From Linnemannia schmuckeri (Eukaryota > Mortierellomycota > Mortierellomycetes > Mortierellales > Mortierellaceae), in contig JANATG010000006.1 of assembly GCA_029449235.1 (NCBI GenBank), forward strand, positions 2,666,001 to 2,730,000: a stretch of DNA of 64,000 bases, in the 5' to 3' direction. This document shows, piece after piece, positions 45,204 to 57,900 of this stretch. A program made the translations under genes and the position numbers. The stretch's first letter is position 1. The number at the start of each line of letters is the position of its first letter. The notes below the pieces were generated by a model. That model did not search any database and had not been told where the DNA came from. It saw only the letters and a list, made by a program, of their open reading frames with translations.

Positions 45204-45514
45204 GATGTAAGTTGACCGTTGTGCTGAGGGGCGGAAGGTAAGAAGAGAAGTGTTTATTGCCACGTACCTGAAGTCTAAATAAACACTGGAAATTGGCGGC
45301 AAACAACAACAACCCCAAGCGCGCTTCACAGAAATTGGGACTGTCCCCGTTCCGAGTTCTCTCCTCGTTCCCGTGACCGGCATATTAACATATTATGTGC
45401 GCTAGCAACTTGCGAACCAAAGGGGGCGCCTTTGTGGGGAGGGGGAAATGCTTCTCTCAACCGACCTACAACTCACCATCCAGGAGTCATCAACATCACA
45501 CACTTGGACGGGAC
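45204..45514. promoter_or_regulatory. Divergent promoter region between SMC5 and the TAPT1-family gene
   Basis: 311 bp lie between the two start codons, if the ATG at 45515 is used on the plus strand. No specific site is claimed. Confidence 0.45.
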
Positions 45515-48500
45515 ATGTCAACTCCAAACCCAGCTTCGCCATCACGACAACCGCAGAACGGACCACCACCAAGGAAACACGGCAAGAAAAAGTCAAGGTC
45601 ATCATGGAAGGCTGGCTTCAAGAGCACCCCTTCCTCTCCCTCACAGTTCGGCCTCGACGGGCGCTCAACTTCAGCCACCGCCACCCTGACAGAGCTGTCC
45701 TATGGCAGTACCAACACCAACACCAACACCAACATCGATAGCAGTAATGCCAGCACAACCAACTTTAGCACGCCTGAAAACACACCCCTCAAAACAAGCA
45801 CACTCAGTAACGACAATAACAATACTCAAAGTAGAACAAATCGTAATCCACAATCACTCTCGGACAATCCAGAGAACAAGGAGAATCGGCTGTCTCAATT
45901 TCAACAACTCTCTAGCCTTAAAGTCGACACCTCCATCAAAGATAACAACATTGATAAGTGTACAACGACGGCGACGACGACAACAACGACTACTACAACA
46001 ACAGCTACCAAGGGACCATCAACTCCCAGGAAAAACGAATTTCTTCAGAATCTGGATATTCAACTTATCAAGCTGCAGCGGGAGGAAGAGCGGGTTCAAG
46101 GTTCGTCCTCTGGATCCAAGGACGTAAAACAGACCAATGGGATGCCAAGTGCTTCAAAGTCAGGAAGCTCCACCAAAGTTTTTGATCACGAACTCTCTCA
46201 ACTTCTCAAGACCACTGCCCCTACGGTGGCACCAATTGGCGGAGACGATTCCCAAGGTACATAGATGTCGCCCTTGGATCAGTTGAATGTTCAGGATCGG
46301 ACAAGACAATTTAATTGAAGACTGTAGTACTGACGTGTTTCTACCGATATCGCTGGACAAAGCGCTCATTGATGGTCTCAAGCTGAGGACACTTATTGGA
46401 TCCATCTCACCTCCAGACCACCCAACCGTCTCCCTCTGGGACTACCTCAAGGAGGAGCTCACTGCCGCTGACTTTGAGTCGACCCAGGAGCTTAAGCGGG
46501 AACGAGTCGCCAACTTTCTCAGTGTCCCCATTGCATTTGAAAAAGTATGTTAGCCTTTTTTTATGGATCGCCAGGGCTATCAAACAATGCTGGTGCAGTA
46601 CTCAAGTGAGACAAGACTGACCGGGCTATTTTCTAATGAATGTGTGCGAGTAGATGCTTGTGTTTGGATATTTTGTGTGCCTGGACTCGTTCTTGTATAC
46701 GTTTACCATCCTACCAGCCAGATTCATGTTGGCTCTGATGGCCCTCTTCCGCTATGTGTTTTCCAGGACATGGTTTTCCAAGAGCAAAGAGCGCACGTAC
46801 GTCTTGCTACTTTATGGCAGATTCACTAAGGCATTGCTATATGCAAAGAAATAATCTCATACTTTGCATTTCTTGTTAATAGGCGCCTCAAGTCGTCGCA
46901 AAAGTGCGATCTCATCAAGGTCACATTGGTCGTTGTGGCGTGCACGATCCTTCAGTCTGTCGACGCTTCCAGGACATATCATTTCATCCGTGGACAAAAT
47001 GCCATGAAGCTCTACGCCATTTTCAACTGTCTCGAGGTGAGTTTCACCTTGCGGACACCTAAATATCGGTATTCTTCTCCTCTATGAAGGCTCATACTTA
47101 AAACGTACCGTGTTACTTGATGAGCTAGATTTTTGACAGGTTGTGTTGCTCGTTCGGCCAGGATATTCTGGATTCACTATTTTCAAAGGCAACACTCGGG
47201 AGTCACCCACCAATGTCTAGCCTTACGGCGTCGAGACACGCACGACCCATCACTTTTGTTCTTCTGGCTATCTTGTACATCTGTAAGTGTCATTTGCTTC
47301 TAACCCCCCGGTGCTCCTCGGTCCGACGGAATGAGCAATGCGGAGATAATTCCAAGAGAATAATATGTTATCATGTATTTCAGAAAGAGTACATCACGCT
47401 AACTTACTCCCCCGAAATATTATCTCTGTCCTTTATTTTTTCTAGTGGCGCATACGATGGTGTTGTTTTTCCAAATGGTGACACTGAATGTAGCCGTGAA
47501 CTCGTACTCGAACGCACTGTTGACCTTGCTTATCAGCAACCAGTTTGTGGAGATCAAGGGCAGTGTCTTTAAGAAGTTTGAGAAGGAGAATCTTTTTCAG
47601 CTCAGCTGTAGTGGTAAAACCTTGTCTCTCAACGATACTTGTGTGATATATACCCCGATCGTGCGAGAAAGGGAGAGCAAGTAGTTCTAACCGCCAGCTC
47701 ACACTTATCTTTCACGAATGGTAGATATCGTGGAGCGTTTCCAGCTGTCAGTGTTCGTGACGATTATTACGATCAGGAACCTTGTGGAACTCTCGGCGGC
47801 ACCCCCTTCACCCTTTTCAGTATACCCTCAGTCGTTTGTCCCACTGTTTTCATCCATGACTGCAGTGGCTCGCCTGCTGACGCCATGCTTCTTGGTCCTT
47901 GGTTGTGAGACCTTGGTGGATTGGCTGAAGCATGCTTTTATTACCAAATTCAACCAGATCCGGCCTAGTGTCTATGGGCGCTTTGTCGATATCCTCAGCA
48001 GGGACTTGGTTGTTGGAAGCCCAGCTCGTCTCGCCGGCCGGAACAACGTATGTTTACCTGTTGTTCTCTTTATTGTCAAACATTGTTTTGTTGTCTTATT
48101 CATCCGTTCATGCTCTTCGTTTGGATCTTTCTTTTAGCGTTGGTTGATCTTTATGCGCCTTTACTATTATGATCCTTGCTACGCTTTCCAAAGAAACCCT
48201 TTTCCAAAGTAACACAAGAGGACCTGAACACTTAACCGCCCCTTTTCACTTTTTCTTTTTTTTTCACTATTACTACTTTCAACAACACAGCAGCAGCAGA
48301 TGTTCGTGGATCAATCACCTATGGTTTCCAGGAGAATTGGACTAGCAGCGTTGCCGTTGGCGTGCCTTGTGATCTGTGTGACGATTCAGACCCTGCAGAT
48401 GGTCATGTCCACGTTGCCTTCGGAACTTGGAGGGGCCAGTTCTTCACCAGTGATGGCAGAGACATTTGCTGCATCAGCTACTGTGTTGACGTTTGGACAA

Positions 48501-49040
48501 ATATCGTTTAAGTGGATCATGCCTCCAATTGATTTCACCTCAGGAGTGGCAATAGCGTCCGCAGGGATCGTTGAGGCGTTAGTCTCGTTTTTCAAGGTTG
48601 CCTGGCTGCTTTTGGGACAATGTTTGGTAGTTGTTGGGCAGGTGGCGTTAAGATGGGCGCATCGGACGGGATTCAGTCAAGAACTGGGTCGCAAGTTGAT
48701 AGAGTATGCGGTGATCAGTCTGGCATGCTTAGCGACGTTTGCATGTTTGGTGGCATTGAAGATGTTAATTGGGATCAATCTGTTGGGATTTGCACACCAT
48801 CGCTATATGACGATGGAGTCTCGGGAGCGGGTTGAGCGACAGGCGGATAGAGCCATGCGGGAGTCAAACGCGGCGCTTGAGGAGAAGGCGGCGAGTGCGG
48901 CAGTATCGGGGATGCTTGATGGACGGACGGCGGGAGGACAGGCGAACAGTGATGCATTTGGTGTGAATGGCGAGAAGCGGATCAACTATGGGCTGGATAC
49001 GATTGACCGGTACACGCTTTACAAGTCGCGTATTCCATAG
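45515..49040 (+). CDS. TAPT1: TAPT1/EMP65-family membrane protein
   Basis: Eight exons (45515-46256, 46306-46544, 46654-46796, 46883-47036, 47129-47282, 47446-47613, 47725-48047, 48291-49040) give 890 residues. The family (human TAPT1, yeast EMP65) is a multi-pass ER protein linked to protein folding and cilium/secretory functions. The N-terminal 250 residues are Ser/Thr/Asn-rich and disordered. Conserved family blocks follow: RERVANFLSVPIAFEK, FVCLDSFLYTFTILPAR, FDRLCCSFGQDILDSL, VEIKGSVFKKFEKENLFQL, DIVERFQLSVFV, DWLKHAFITKFN and the C-terminal segment. At least six hydrophobic segments are seen. The first intron is the weak point: a 49-bp intron with acceptor GACAAG keeps frame; the better-looking TTCAG 11 bp upstream does not. 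An in-frame ATG at 45395 could extend the N terminus. Confidence 0.88.
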
Positions 49041-49302
49041 GTTTGTGTGCCCCGTACAGTACATTAAAAGACATAAGGACGCATTTAATTGTGCTTTTCT
49101 GCAGCTCTCCTGCGCGAAACAAGTCTAGCTTGTAATGATCCAGCTATGAAAGAGAGACATCAAGTATTTTTATGACAAGCAGAAGTAGGGTTTATTGTCA
49201 TCAGCCAAAAATAATAATGCGATATGTTGGTGAGCATTCCCTTGCTGTCGGTCTATTCTTTCTTCTGCTCTCTTTTTTGCTGCTGACTTGTTCTTGTTGT
49301 TC

Positions 49303-49337
<35 letters not shown>

Positions 49338-49864
49338 CTCGTTCCTCCCCTTCTCTTTTGACTTTTTCCTTTTTTTCTCTTTCCTTTTCCTTTTCAACAC
49401 AAACATCAACAACCATCACCTACAGAAGAGAAAGAAAAAAAAAAAAAAAAAAAAAAAAGAAAAAAAAAGAGAGAGAGAGAAAGAGAGCTTCTCCTATTTG
49501 CCACCACCACTAATATCACCATTTTTCATCATCATCCTTCGTTTCATCAGCAGCACCTACAACACTCTACTCTCTTCTCTCTCTTCTCTCTTCTTTTTCT
49601 TTTCTCTTCTCTTCACCTATCATACCACATTCGCCTTTTCAACATTCCTTGTCGCGCATTCAACAACAACCACCGGACTAGAACGGAATCACATACACAC
49701 ACTACACATTCATTCATTTATTCATTCAATCCCTTCCATCGCACCCTGTCGGTCATCTGATCAACTCTTCCCTACTACTTTAGTTACAATCGAGCTGCTC
49801 ACTAATACCAGCAAAAGAGATAATACTCAACAAAAACAGGACAACACAGAGAGCATAGCCAACA
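49041..49864 (+). promoter_or_regulatory. Leader and promoter of adenylate cyclase, with simple repeats
   Basis: The stretch holds a (TTG/TTC)n run at about 49290-49340, an A tract of about 24 bp followed by an A-rich (GA)n run at 49434-49485, and pyrimidine-rich sequence up to the ATG. Frames read through it are simple-sequence artefacts. Confidence 0.5.
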
Positions 49865-52800
49865 ATGTCGCCAGGACAGCCGGGACACTACGACGACCGC
49901 AAAGGTTCCACTAGCTCTGCCTCCACTGGCCGAAATGACTCGCCCTTCACCGACATCAACTCCTCTGCAACACCCAGCCCCATGACCGAACAACACCGAC
50001 GCACCTCCGCCAGCTCAGGCTACTTTTCACATTCTCACTATACCAATAACACTGGCAACGGCAGCACTAACGGAACCCACAGTCCATATGTGCCACGATC
50101 GCCTTTTAATAGTAACAACAACAATAGTGAAGAGCGGGAACGGCCTAGGCCTATCAATGGCCGGAGCCACCACCTCGACACACCACAACCATCGTCAACA
50201 TCATACTCATCTCGTCGTGGCAAGGGCGGCAAGGACGGGTCAGAGTCGTCATCGTCAGGCAATAACCTCTTTTCCTTCTTCCGCACCTCCTCCTCCTCAA
50301 GACCCCCCTCGCCGGACCTCCTCGACACCTTCTACAGTAACAGCCATACCAGAAAGACCTCTTTCTCCAGCAACAGCAACAATAATAACGGAAGCAGTAG
50401 CCATGGCAACAACAACCACCGGAACGTCGTTCTTTCCAGTTCTGCCGGTTCTCTTTTCTCCAACAACAGTGGTGTGCTCAACAGCAACAATACCATAAAT
50501 AACAACAACTATAACTATAGCAATGGCAATGGGTCGTACAACGGCGGCGGCAGTCTAAGCAATATTCACCAGCAGCAGCACAATAACCACAGCAGTCCGA
50601 GCCATCCCTTTGACGCGGATGCAGACAGGAGGCGCTCCATCGAATCTTATTCTCGATCCCCTTCCCCTGATCAACTCCAGCAGCAACAGCAACTCTACCT
50701 CCAGCAACACCACCTCCAACAGAGCACTGGAGGCAACAACAGGCGGCAACTCTTCCCCACAACCCCTCCTGCTCCCCACATTCGACCCCACCAGCGCACA
50801 GATTCCATCAAGCACGCCATGGAGGCCCAACATCGCAGGACAAAGTCGACCGATTCTGGAGAGATGTATGGAAAGAGACAAGGACAGCAAGACCAAGACC
50901 ATCCCAACCATGCCGTCAGCCCCGCTAAGGAGACCAAAAAGATCCTCTTTGGTCTCTTCAAAAAGAAGGCCCTTCTCCACCACGGCTCCTCGTCTTCGTC
51001 TTCCTCACACCAGCAGCAACAACAACAGCAACAGCAGCAACAGCAACAGTACCAGCAGCAGCAACAGCAACAGCTTCTTCAGCAGCAGCAACAGCAACAG
51101 CAGATGTTTATTCACAACCAGTATCAATCTCATGGCAATAGTAAGTTGAGTCTTTGTTGCCTTCCACCGCACACCCAGCGAGCAATAGGAGTATCAATTA
51201 AAGTCTTGAGGTTGAACTAACCAAATCTATTACTTGTCTTTCAAACGGGGGTTGTTTTACCTAACCAACTAGGATCGCGCAAGTACTCGGCTGACGACCA
51301 GTATTTGACCTCGTCGCCAGCTGCTTCAACCCTTACTGCATTTTCCATGGCACTCTTCCCTGACATTGACTCTCCTTCGAACCACTATGACCGGAGACAC
51401 GGCAGTGATACTGGAGAAACACAGCGAGCACTGCAGTATATGACGGGAGGAAAGAAAGGATCACGAGGAGTAAGTAACGACCATGTTACTCTGGGCTGTT
51501 CATTCGTGCTCTACAATGCTGTGTCTCCAAAAGGCTTTCTCATCTTTTTTTACGTTTTTGAGTTACAGTGAATGAGGAAAATAAGACTGAAAGGACAGCG
51601 TGGAAAATTACTACATAACGAACATGGATTCCAGCGCTAACTTTCAAACCCTCCTTCTCTCTTTTGTCTCCTCCTTTCTTTGCTTCCTCGTACACTCTTT
51701 CTTGTCCGTTCACTTGTCGCCGTTCAATTCCCTCACTATTGCTTCATTCTCACCCGCCACTACAGGAACAACAATTCCCAGGGTTTGTTGGTATGTATCA
51801 CGCCATTGGTTTATTCATGTCACCTCAGTATCACATAGTCGTTTGACTCAAGTCTGCCCCTTGATTACGATGCTCATCCCACTTCATCTCCTTCTTCGTG
51901 CTCTAAACTATGATAGTCGATTTGAACGACATGTCGGGAATCAAACAGGATCCAAAACACAACCATTGGCTCCCATTGACGCCAGCAGCAGGGGCAGAGG
52001 CATGGCATGCTCCGGAGAGTTGGGGCGTTCAGCCACCTTCATCGGCTGTATCAGGAGCACAGCTCTCACTCGCCCTCTCACCGGAAGATCTCACGTCGGA
52101 GGAAATGGATCCAACCGACTTTGAAAACTGGGAGTATGGCAAGAAAAAGCCTTCGACCATCCGCATTTTCCGACCCGATACGACATATACCACCGTTAAC
52201 TGCGTCTTCAGCATCACTGCCAGCGAATTGAGTGCAATCCTCTGCAGGAAGATCTTCAAGCCTGATACCTCAAAATACCACCTCTACATCCTCCGCAATG
52301 GCATCGGTAAGGCTCTTTGGTTTGTTTTCTTTGCTCTGCTAATTAATATTTGCCGTAACAAAAAGGTCGGAGTCTTAACACGCTGCACATTTCATTCCTT
52401 GAATCTTGTCACTAGTTCGTCCGCTCAGTCCGCAGGAAAGACCACTCAATATTTTACGGAGACTGCTGTTGCAGTTTGGATACACTGACCAGGATAGGCT
52501 TGAGGAGCTATCAGGAAAGGACAACAGCTTCATCTGTCGCATCACCTTTGCCGAGAATGCTGCTCCTTTGACCACGGTATGATACTCTTATTACTTGCCT
52601 GTAGTATGAAGGCTCTGTACACGTCATGTAGGTGCATTTTAACTTCGAAAGTAATGACATTTTTTTCTTCTTTATACTCTGTCATCAACCCCTCAAAGGA
52701 GGCTGATTTTCCCGAAAACACCAACTACGCTGACGTCAATCTGGAGAGGCGGTGTCTCCCGACCATCCCCATTTTCCTCTACTCGAGAGCCAAGAATATC

Positions 52801-55800
52801 GTTCGCCTCAACATCTCATACAATCAACGTATGGACCTGCCGCTTGACTTTGTTCAGAACTGCAGCGTAATGAGGGAGCTCCGGATGGCTTACAACGACT
52901 TGGACCGAGTCCCTAGTAATGTTCGCTCCATCGTCTACCTTCAAGTCCTGGATCTTCGCGGGAACAGGATCAAGGATCTTAGCAAGGCTAGGCTAGAGGA
53001 TGCTCGAGAGTTGGTGACAATTTTCCTGCAGAGCAATCGCCTCGAGACCATCCCAGATTCGTTCGAGTCCTTTGAGCACCTACGCATCCTGAACCTCTCT
53101 AGCAACAACATGTCTAAGGTCCCACTTGTTCTCTTCCGCATTCTGTCGCTCGAGGAGCTGGACTTGAGTTTCAATGAGATTTCAGAGATCCCCGAGGAGA
53201 TTGGTCAGCTTGTCAGGTTATGGAAACTATTACTCTTTGGAAACCGAATTGGACCTTACCTACCTAAGTCCATGTCAGCACTTACTCGCCTCAAGAAACT
53301 GGACATTCGACAAAACGGAATCTTGAACCTGGATGCCATCAACGATTTGCGGTCTCTGGAGGAAATTCTTGTCGACTTTAACACCAACGTCATCTTCAAC
53401 AACTCTTTCCGTTCGCTCGAGAGGGCGTCGTTCTTGAAGTGCAACATGACCGACATCAGCGTTAGAGGAACATCAGAGACACTGACCTACCTGGACGTTT
53501 CTTCCAACAAACTGTCGAACTTGTCCCCAGCACTGTTTGAGCACCTCAAGAGCTTGGAAACCTTGAAGCTGGACCACAACAGTATCAGCTCCATCCCCGC
53601 CACCATCAGTCTCCTGAAGCGCCTTAGATCCCTCACCGCATCCAACAACATCCTTTCCAGTCTGCCAGAGTCTATTGGTCAGATGGAGTCATTGTTCGAG
53701 CTAGATGTTCACTGCAACAATTTAAGTGAACTGCCAGTTGCCATTTGGAAATGCTCTCTCACTGCGTTAAACGTTTCATCCAACCTTCTGGAGAACTTCC
53801 CTGATCCACCCAAGATGCTAACCCCGCCGATTTTGAACGCCCTCTCGGCATCATCCTCAACAGCAACTCTCTGCGATCCTGAAAACCCGCAGAACATGAT
53901 CAACTCTGCGATCTCACCGTCACCTTCACGATCCAAGCCGTTACCTGCGCCACCTGTGCCTCTACAGACCACTCCTTCTGGTCGCGCACCCTATGCTCCA
54001 CCATTGGCGCACTCGCTTCTGACTCTCTGCCTCGGTGACAACCGCCTGCCGGATGAGGTCATGTTCCCCCTGTCTCACTTTTTGAGCATCCGGGTTTTGA
54101 ACATTAGTCACAACTATATCACAGAGATTCCTCGCGGCAAGATCCCTAACATGGGTCAGATCGAGGAGCTTTATGTGAGCGGCAACCAGCTGACCAGTTT
54201 GCCAGCAGAGGATATCGAGCGACTCAGGAATCTCCGTGTGCTTCACGTCAATGGCAACAAACTGACAACCCTTCCTGCTGAGCTGGGCAAGATCAACCGC
54301 CTGGGTGTCCTGGATGTCGGCTGCAACATGCTGAAGTATAACATCGCCAACTGGCCATATGACTGGAACTGGTAAGAGATTTTCCAGAATTATCGATCGT
54401 ATGTATGGACTCAACAACCTTGAAACACAAGATATTATGAACTGACCTGTGCTTGTTATCACTTGCTATATCATAGGAACTGGAATCTCGAACTCAAGTA
54501 CCTCAACATGTCGGGCAACAAGCGACTGCAGATCAAGCGACAAAACATCGAAGGTGGTCCTACTTCAAGCTCGCGTCCAGGCAACCTTTCAGAGTTCGGC
54601 GCCCTTACTCGACTTCGCATTCTGGGTCTCATGGATGTGACGATTACGGACAACGTGCCTGAAAACTCTGTGGATCGACGAGTCAGAACATCCATGTCGA
54701 CGCTGCACAATATGTCGTACGGGATGGCCGATACCCTGGGAGTCAGTGACAACCTCTGCATTTGGGATCTTGTCCATCCAAAGTTTCAGACTAAGGAGGA
54801 CGAAAGCTTGTTCGGACTCTTCGACGGCAGAAGCGACCAGCACAGGGCCACTTGTTCGATAACCAGTCACCTCAAGGATCGTTTCGGTACTTGTCTCAAG
54901 ATTGAGCTGGAGAACTTGAAGGGCACGGACACTGTTGTGAGTGCACTTCGCAGGACATTCCTGGGACTGGATCGGGACATGTGGCATCTGAGCCACGACG
55001 AGAACGGCAAGGGAGGGGCGTCCGCATTGGTGGCCTATATCAATGGAACGACACTATACTCGGCCAATGTTGGAGATGCGATTGCGGTCTTGGTCAAGAA
55101 GTCAGATACCTATACCGTGATCTCCCAGAAGCACATCCCATGGAACCCTACGGAGGCATCGAGGATCAAGCGATCTGGCGGTTTTGTGAGCGAGAATGGT
55201 CTGCTGAACGATGAGCTGGATATCTCTCGGTCTTTTGGCCAGTATCACCTGGTCCCGATCGTGAACTCGAACCCCTACATCGAGACGACAACTCTTTCAG
55301 AGGACGACGACTTTTTGATTATGGCGTCAAATGCCTTCTGGGACGTGATGTCGTACACAACTGCAGTGGATATTGCGAAGGCAGCCAAGCGGGACTATGG
55401 CGATCTGATGTATGCGTCTCAGAAGCTGAGGGATATTGCTATCTCTTATGGTGCTCATGACCATATGGTTGTCATGTTGATTGGCGTCGGCGACCTGTTC
55501 AATAAGAAGGAGTTGTCGGAGGCATCCGAGTACCAGCAACCAAACTACAAGCGGCCCAAAGCACCTGAAGGCCCAGCTGATGCTGTAAGTGTATTTGACA
55601 ACTTTTTGTGAAACTTTGGTCACATACATCCGATGTACATCCCTGCTGACTTTCTTTTATTCGTCAAATAATAGCTCAAGTATCTGAAACCAGAGATTGA
55701 GCCACCTCAGGGAGATGTGGCGATGGTTTTCACGGATATCAAGAACTCGACCAAGTTGTGGGAGAAGATTCCGATTGCGATGGCAATTGCGATCAAAGAG

Positions 55801-56983
55801 CACTTCAACGTTATGAGACGACAGCTTCGCTCTATCGGTGGATACGAGGTCAAGAATGAAGGAGACGCGTTGATGGCATCGTTCTCGAGCGTGCCGGCGG
55901 CCATGTTGTGGTGCTTCAAGGTACAGGAACTGTTGGTGAACGCCGACTGGCCTCAGGAGATTCTGGACTCTGACGAGTGTCGACCAATTTTCAACGCTTC
56001 GGACCCCAACCAGCCGATGTATCGTGGTCTCTCTGTCCGCATGGGTATCCATTGGGGTCGCCCTGTGAGCGACCGTGATGCAGTGACACGCCGTATGGAT
56101 TACTATGGCCCTATGGTCAACCGTGCGTCGCGTATTTGCGACTCTGCCGATGGAGGAGAGATTTGCATCAGCAGTGATGTTATCAACGTGATGCAACATT
56201 TGTTTGTCGACCCAGAGTTGGAACAGTCGGACTCGCCCAATGCGGAGCATGTGCGCGAGCTGAAGAAGATGGGCTTCCGTGTGATTGAGTTAGGAGAGCG
56301 CAAGCTGAAGGGACTGGAAACGCTTGAGAATCTGCATCTGATCTACTCTGGCCTCTTGGTCGGCCGTCTCACCATGGACCCCATCAAGAGCATGGCCGGC
56401 CCCATCCTCGAAACGGTAAGTCATTGGATCAGTCGCTGTTATGTTGCGTGAAACTGCTGCAAGCTTCACGTGTTTGCTAACACTATTTCTTCCTTGCGTG
56501 TTTGTTATGATTAGCAAATGATGGAGAGCACGGTAGTGCTGGATGCGGCCTCTGTGCGCGCACTGCAAATGATTTGTCTTCGATTGGAGCGACTTGCAGC
56601 GGGAACAACAGCTCAGCATGGTCGTGCGACGGAACAGAGTCTCACGCTTCTCTCGCTCCCCATCAAGGATAATGCCGACCAGAATGACCTTACCATGATC
56701 GCCGAGAGTTACGTTACCCGTATCGAGGTAACTTTTTTCGTTATTTGGATTTGTAACATGGATAATATTTTAAATTAACTGTAGATTGCTAACGACCGTC
56801 TCTTGTTCTCCTTGATGATAATAGAATGCGTTCTCGCAATTGTACATGGCCAAGACGGGTCACTTTGTGAATGTGTTCGAGTCGCTTGGAAGGGCGATTG
56901 ACACTGATCCGTCGTATATCCTGCGTGCCTTGCAGATGTATGTCAGCATCATGGGCGACCTTGACACCCCTAACCTCTTGTAG
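49865..56983 (+). CDS. CYR1: Adenylate cyclase (fungal CYR1 type)
   Basis: Ten exons (49865-51140, 51273-51469, 51766-51790, 51917-52306, 52416-52576, 52699-54371, 54477-55584, 55675-56415, 56515-56727, 56825-56983) give 1980 residues. The enzyme makes cAMP at the plasma membrane under Ras/G-protein control. Domains: residues 1 to about 425 are Ser/Asn/Gln-rich and disordered with poly-Gln near the end; Ras-association domain about 579-683; leucine-rich repeats about 690-1280; PP2C-like domain about 1310-1590 (GLFDGRSD, SANVGDAIAVL, ISRSFGQYH); class III cyclase about 1620-1800 with the metal-binding VFTDIKNSTKLWE and NEGDALMASF, GMHW-like MGIHWG and YGPMVNRASRI. The domain order is exactly that of yeast CYR1. 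Exon 3 is a 25-bp microexon. All phases agree. Confidence 0.96.
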
Positions 56984-57458
56984 CCTTTTTTCTACTTCTG
57001 CTCATTCTTACTTTGTATGTTCTTAATTCCTTTCATCCTCTGCCTGTCGTCGTCCAAACACACACATCTACTGTAACTTTTATCTTTTTTTTTCTTATTT
57101 TTCAATTTCATTTTGTACATCTACGATTCAATAACACGCGGTAATAATAAACGCGACATCAATAACGCATACATCCCGCTTTGACATGGTTCCTGTCGCT
57201 TTTTTTTTACAATGAGTCAAAGAATGTCAATTCCGCTCTTTTTCCAGGAACACAACACGTCCCGATCAGGAGTGCCCGAGGAATGGTCGCAGATCTTATA
57301 TTAAACATGCTATTGATACCATGAATGGGAATGTGCAAAGCATAGCGTATGAAACTCTCAAAAACGTTATCATTTTGTGTTTTCTTTTCTCTCTCCTTCC
57401 ACTTGTACTTTCGTACCTATTCACTAAACAACCAACACCAACAACACTACATACAGCC

Positions 57459-57900
57459 ATGTTTGTCATTGTTGTTGCCAACGGCGACAAGTTCCTACAG
57501 ATCACCAAGTCCGCTGTCGAGGTCTCCCCCGTCCTCAAAGCCTTGGCTGTCTGAAAGGCCCTTAGGTTCTCTCGTCTTCCAAGAGATCAATGCCTCTACC
57601 CTTCAAAGGATCATCAACTACCGCAAGCACCACAAGTCAACCCCCCTCATCAATCTCTACCGTGCTGGACCGTCCATTGAAGGCTGAAACAAGGGGTTTA
57701 CTGGCACCCTGAACCAGGGGGCGTTGTTTGAAGTAATTCTGGGGGTTAGTGCTCGAGATTGGGAGCTTTGAGGATTTAAGGTGTCAAGCAGTTGCGAATA
57801 TGGTCAAGGGCAAGACTGTGGAGGGTATCAAGAAGGAGTTTGGGTTGGGGGATCGGCCTGGTGGGTACCAGGGTGATGAGTGGACTGAAGATAAGTAGAT
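57459..57900 (+). pseudogene. SKP1-like pseudogene
   Basis: Pieces in three frames spell an SKP1 protein, the adaptor that links F-box proteins to cullin-1 in SCF ubiquitin ligases: GDKFLQITKSAVEVSPVLKAL (broken: GDKFLQ and SPVLKAL), INASTLQRIINYRKHHK, NKGFTGTLNQGALFEVILG, then the SKP1 C terminus FEDLRCQAVANMVKGKT, VEGIKKEFGLG and EWTEDK followed by TAG. The middle of the gene is lost and there are at least two frameshifts and one in-frame TGA (57685). It starts right after an acceptor-like ACATACAG, so a first exon may lie upstream. It is not functional as read. Confidence 0.75.

Noticed and set aside
49172..49914. Plus- and minus-strand frames of 80-208 codons before adenylate cyclase
   Set aside because: They are translations of TTG, A and GA simple repeats and pyrimidine-rich leader.
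50610..51149. Alternative frames of 130-180 codons inside adenylate cyclase exon 1
   Set aside because: They are shadows of CAG/CAA repeat DNA in other frames; exon 1 is in frame with the downstream domains.
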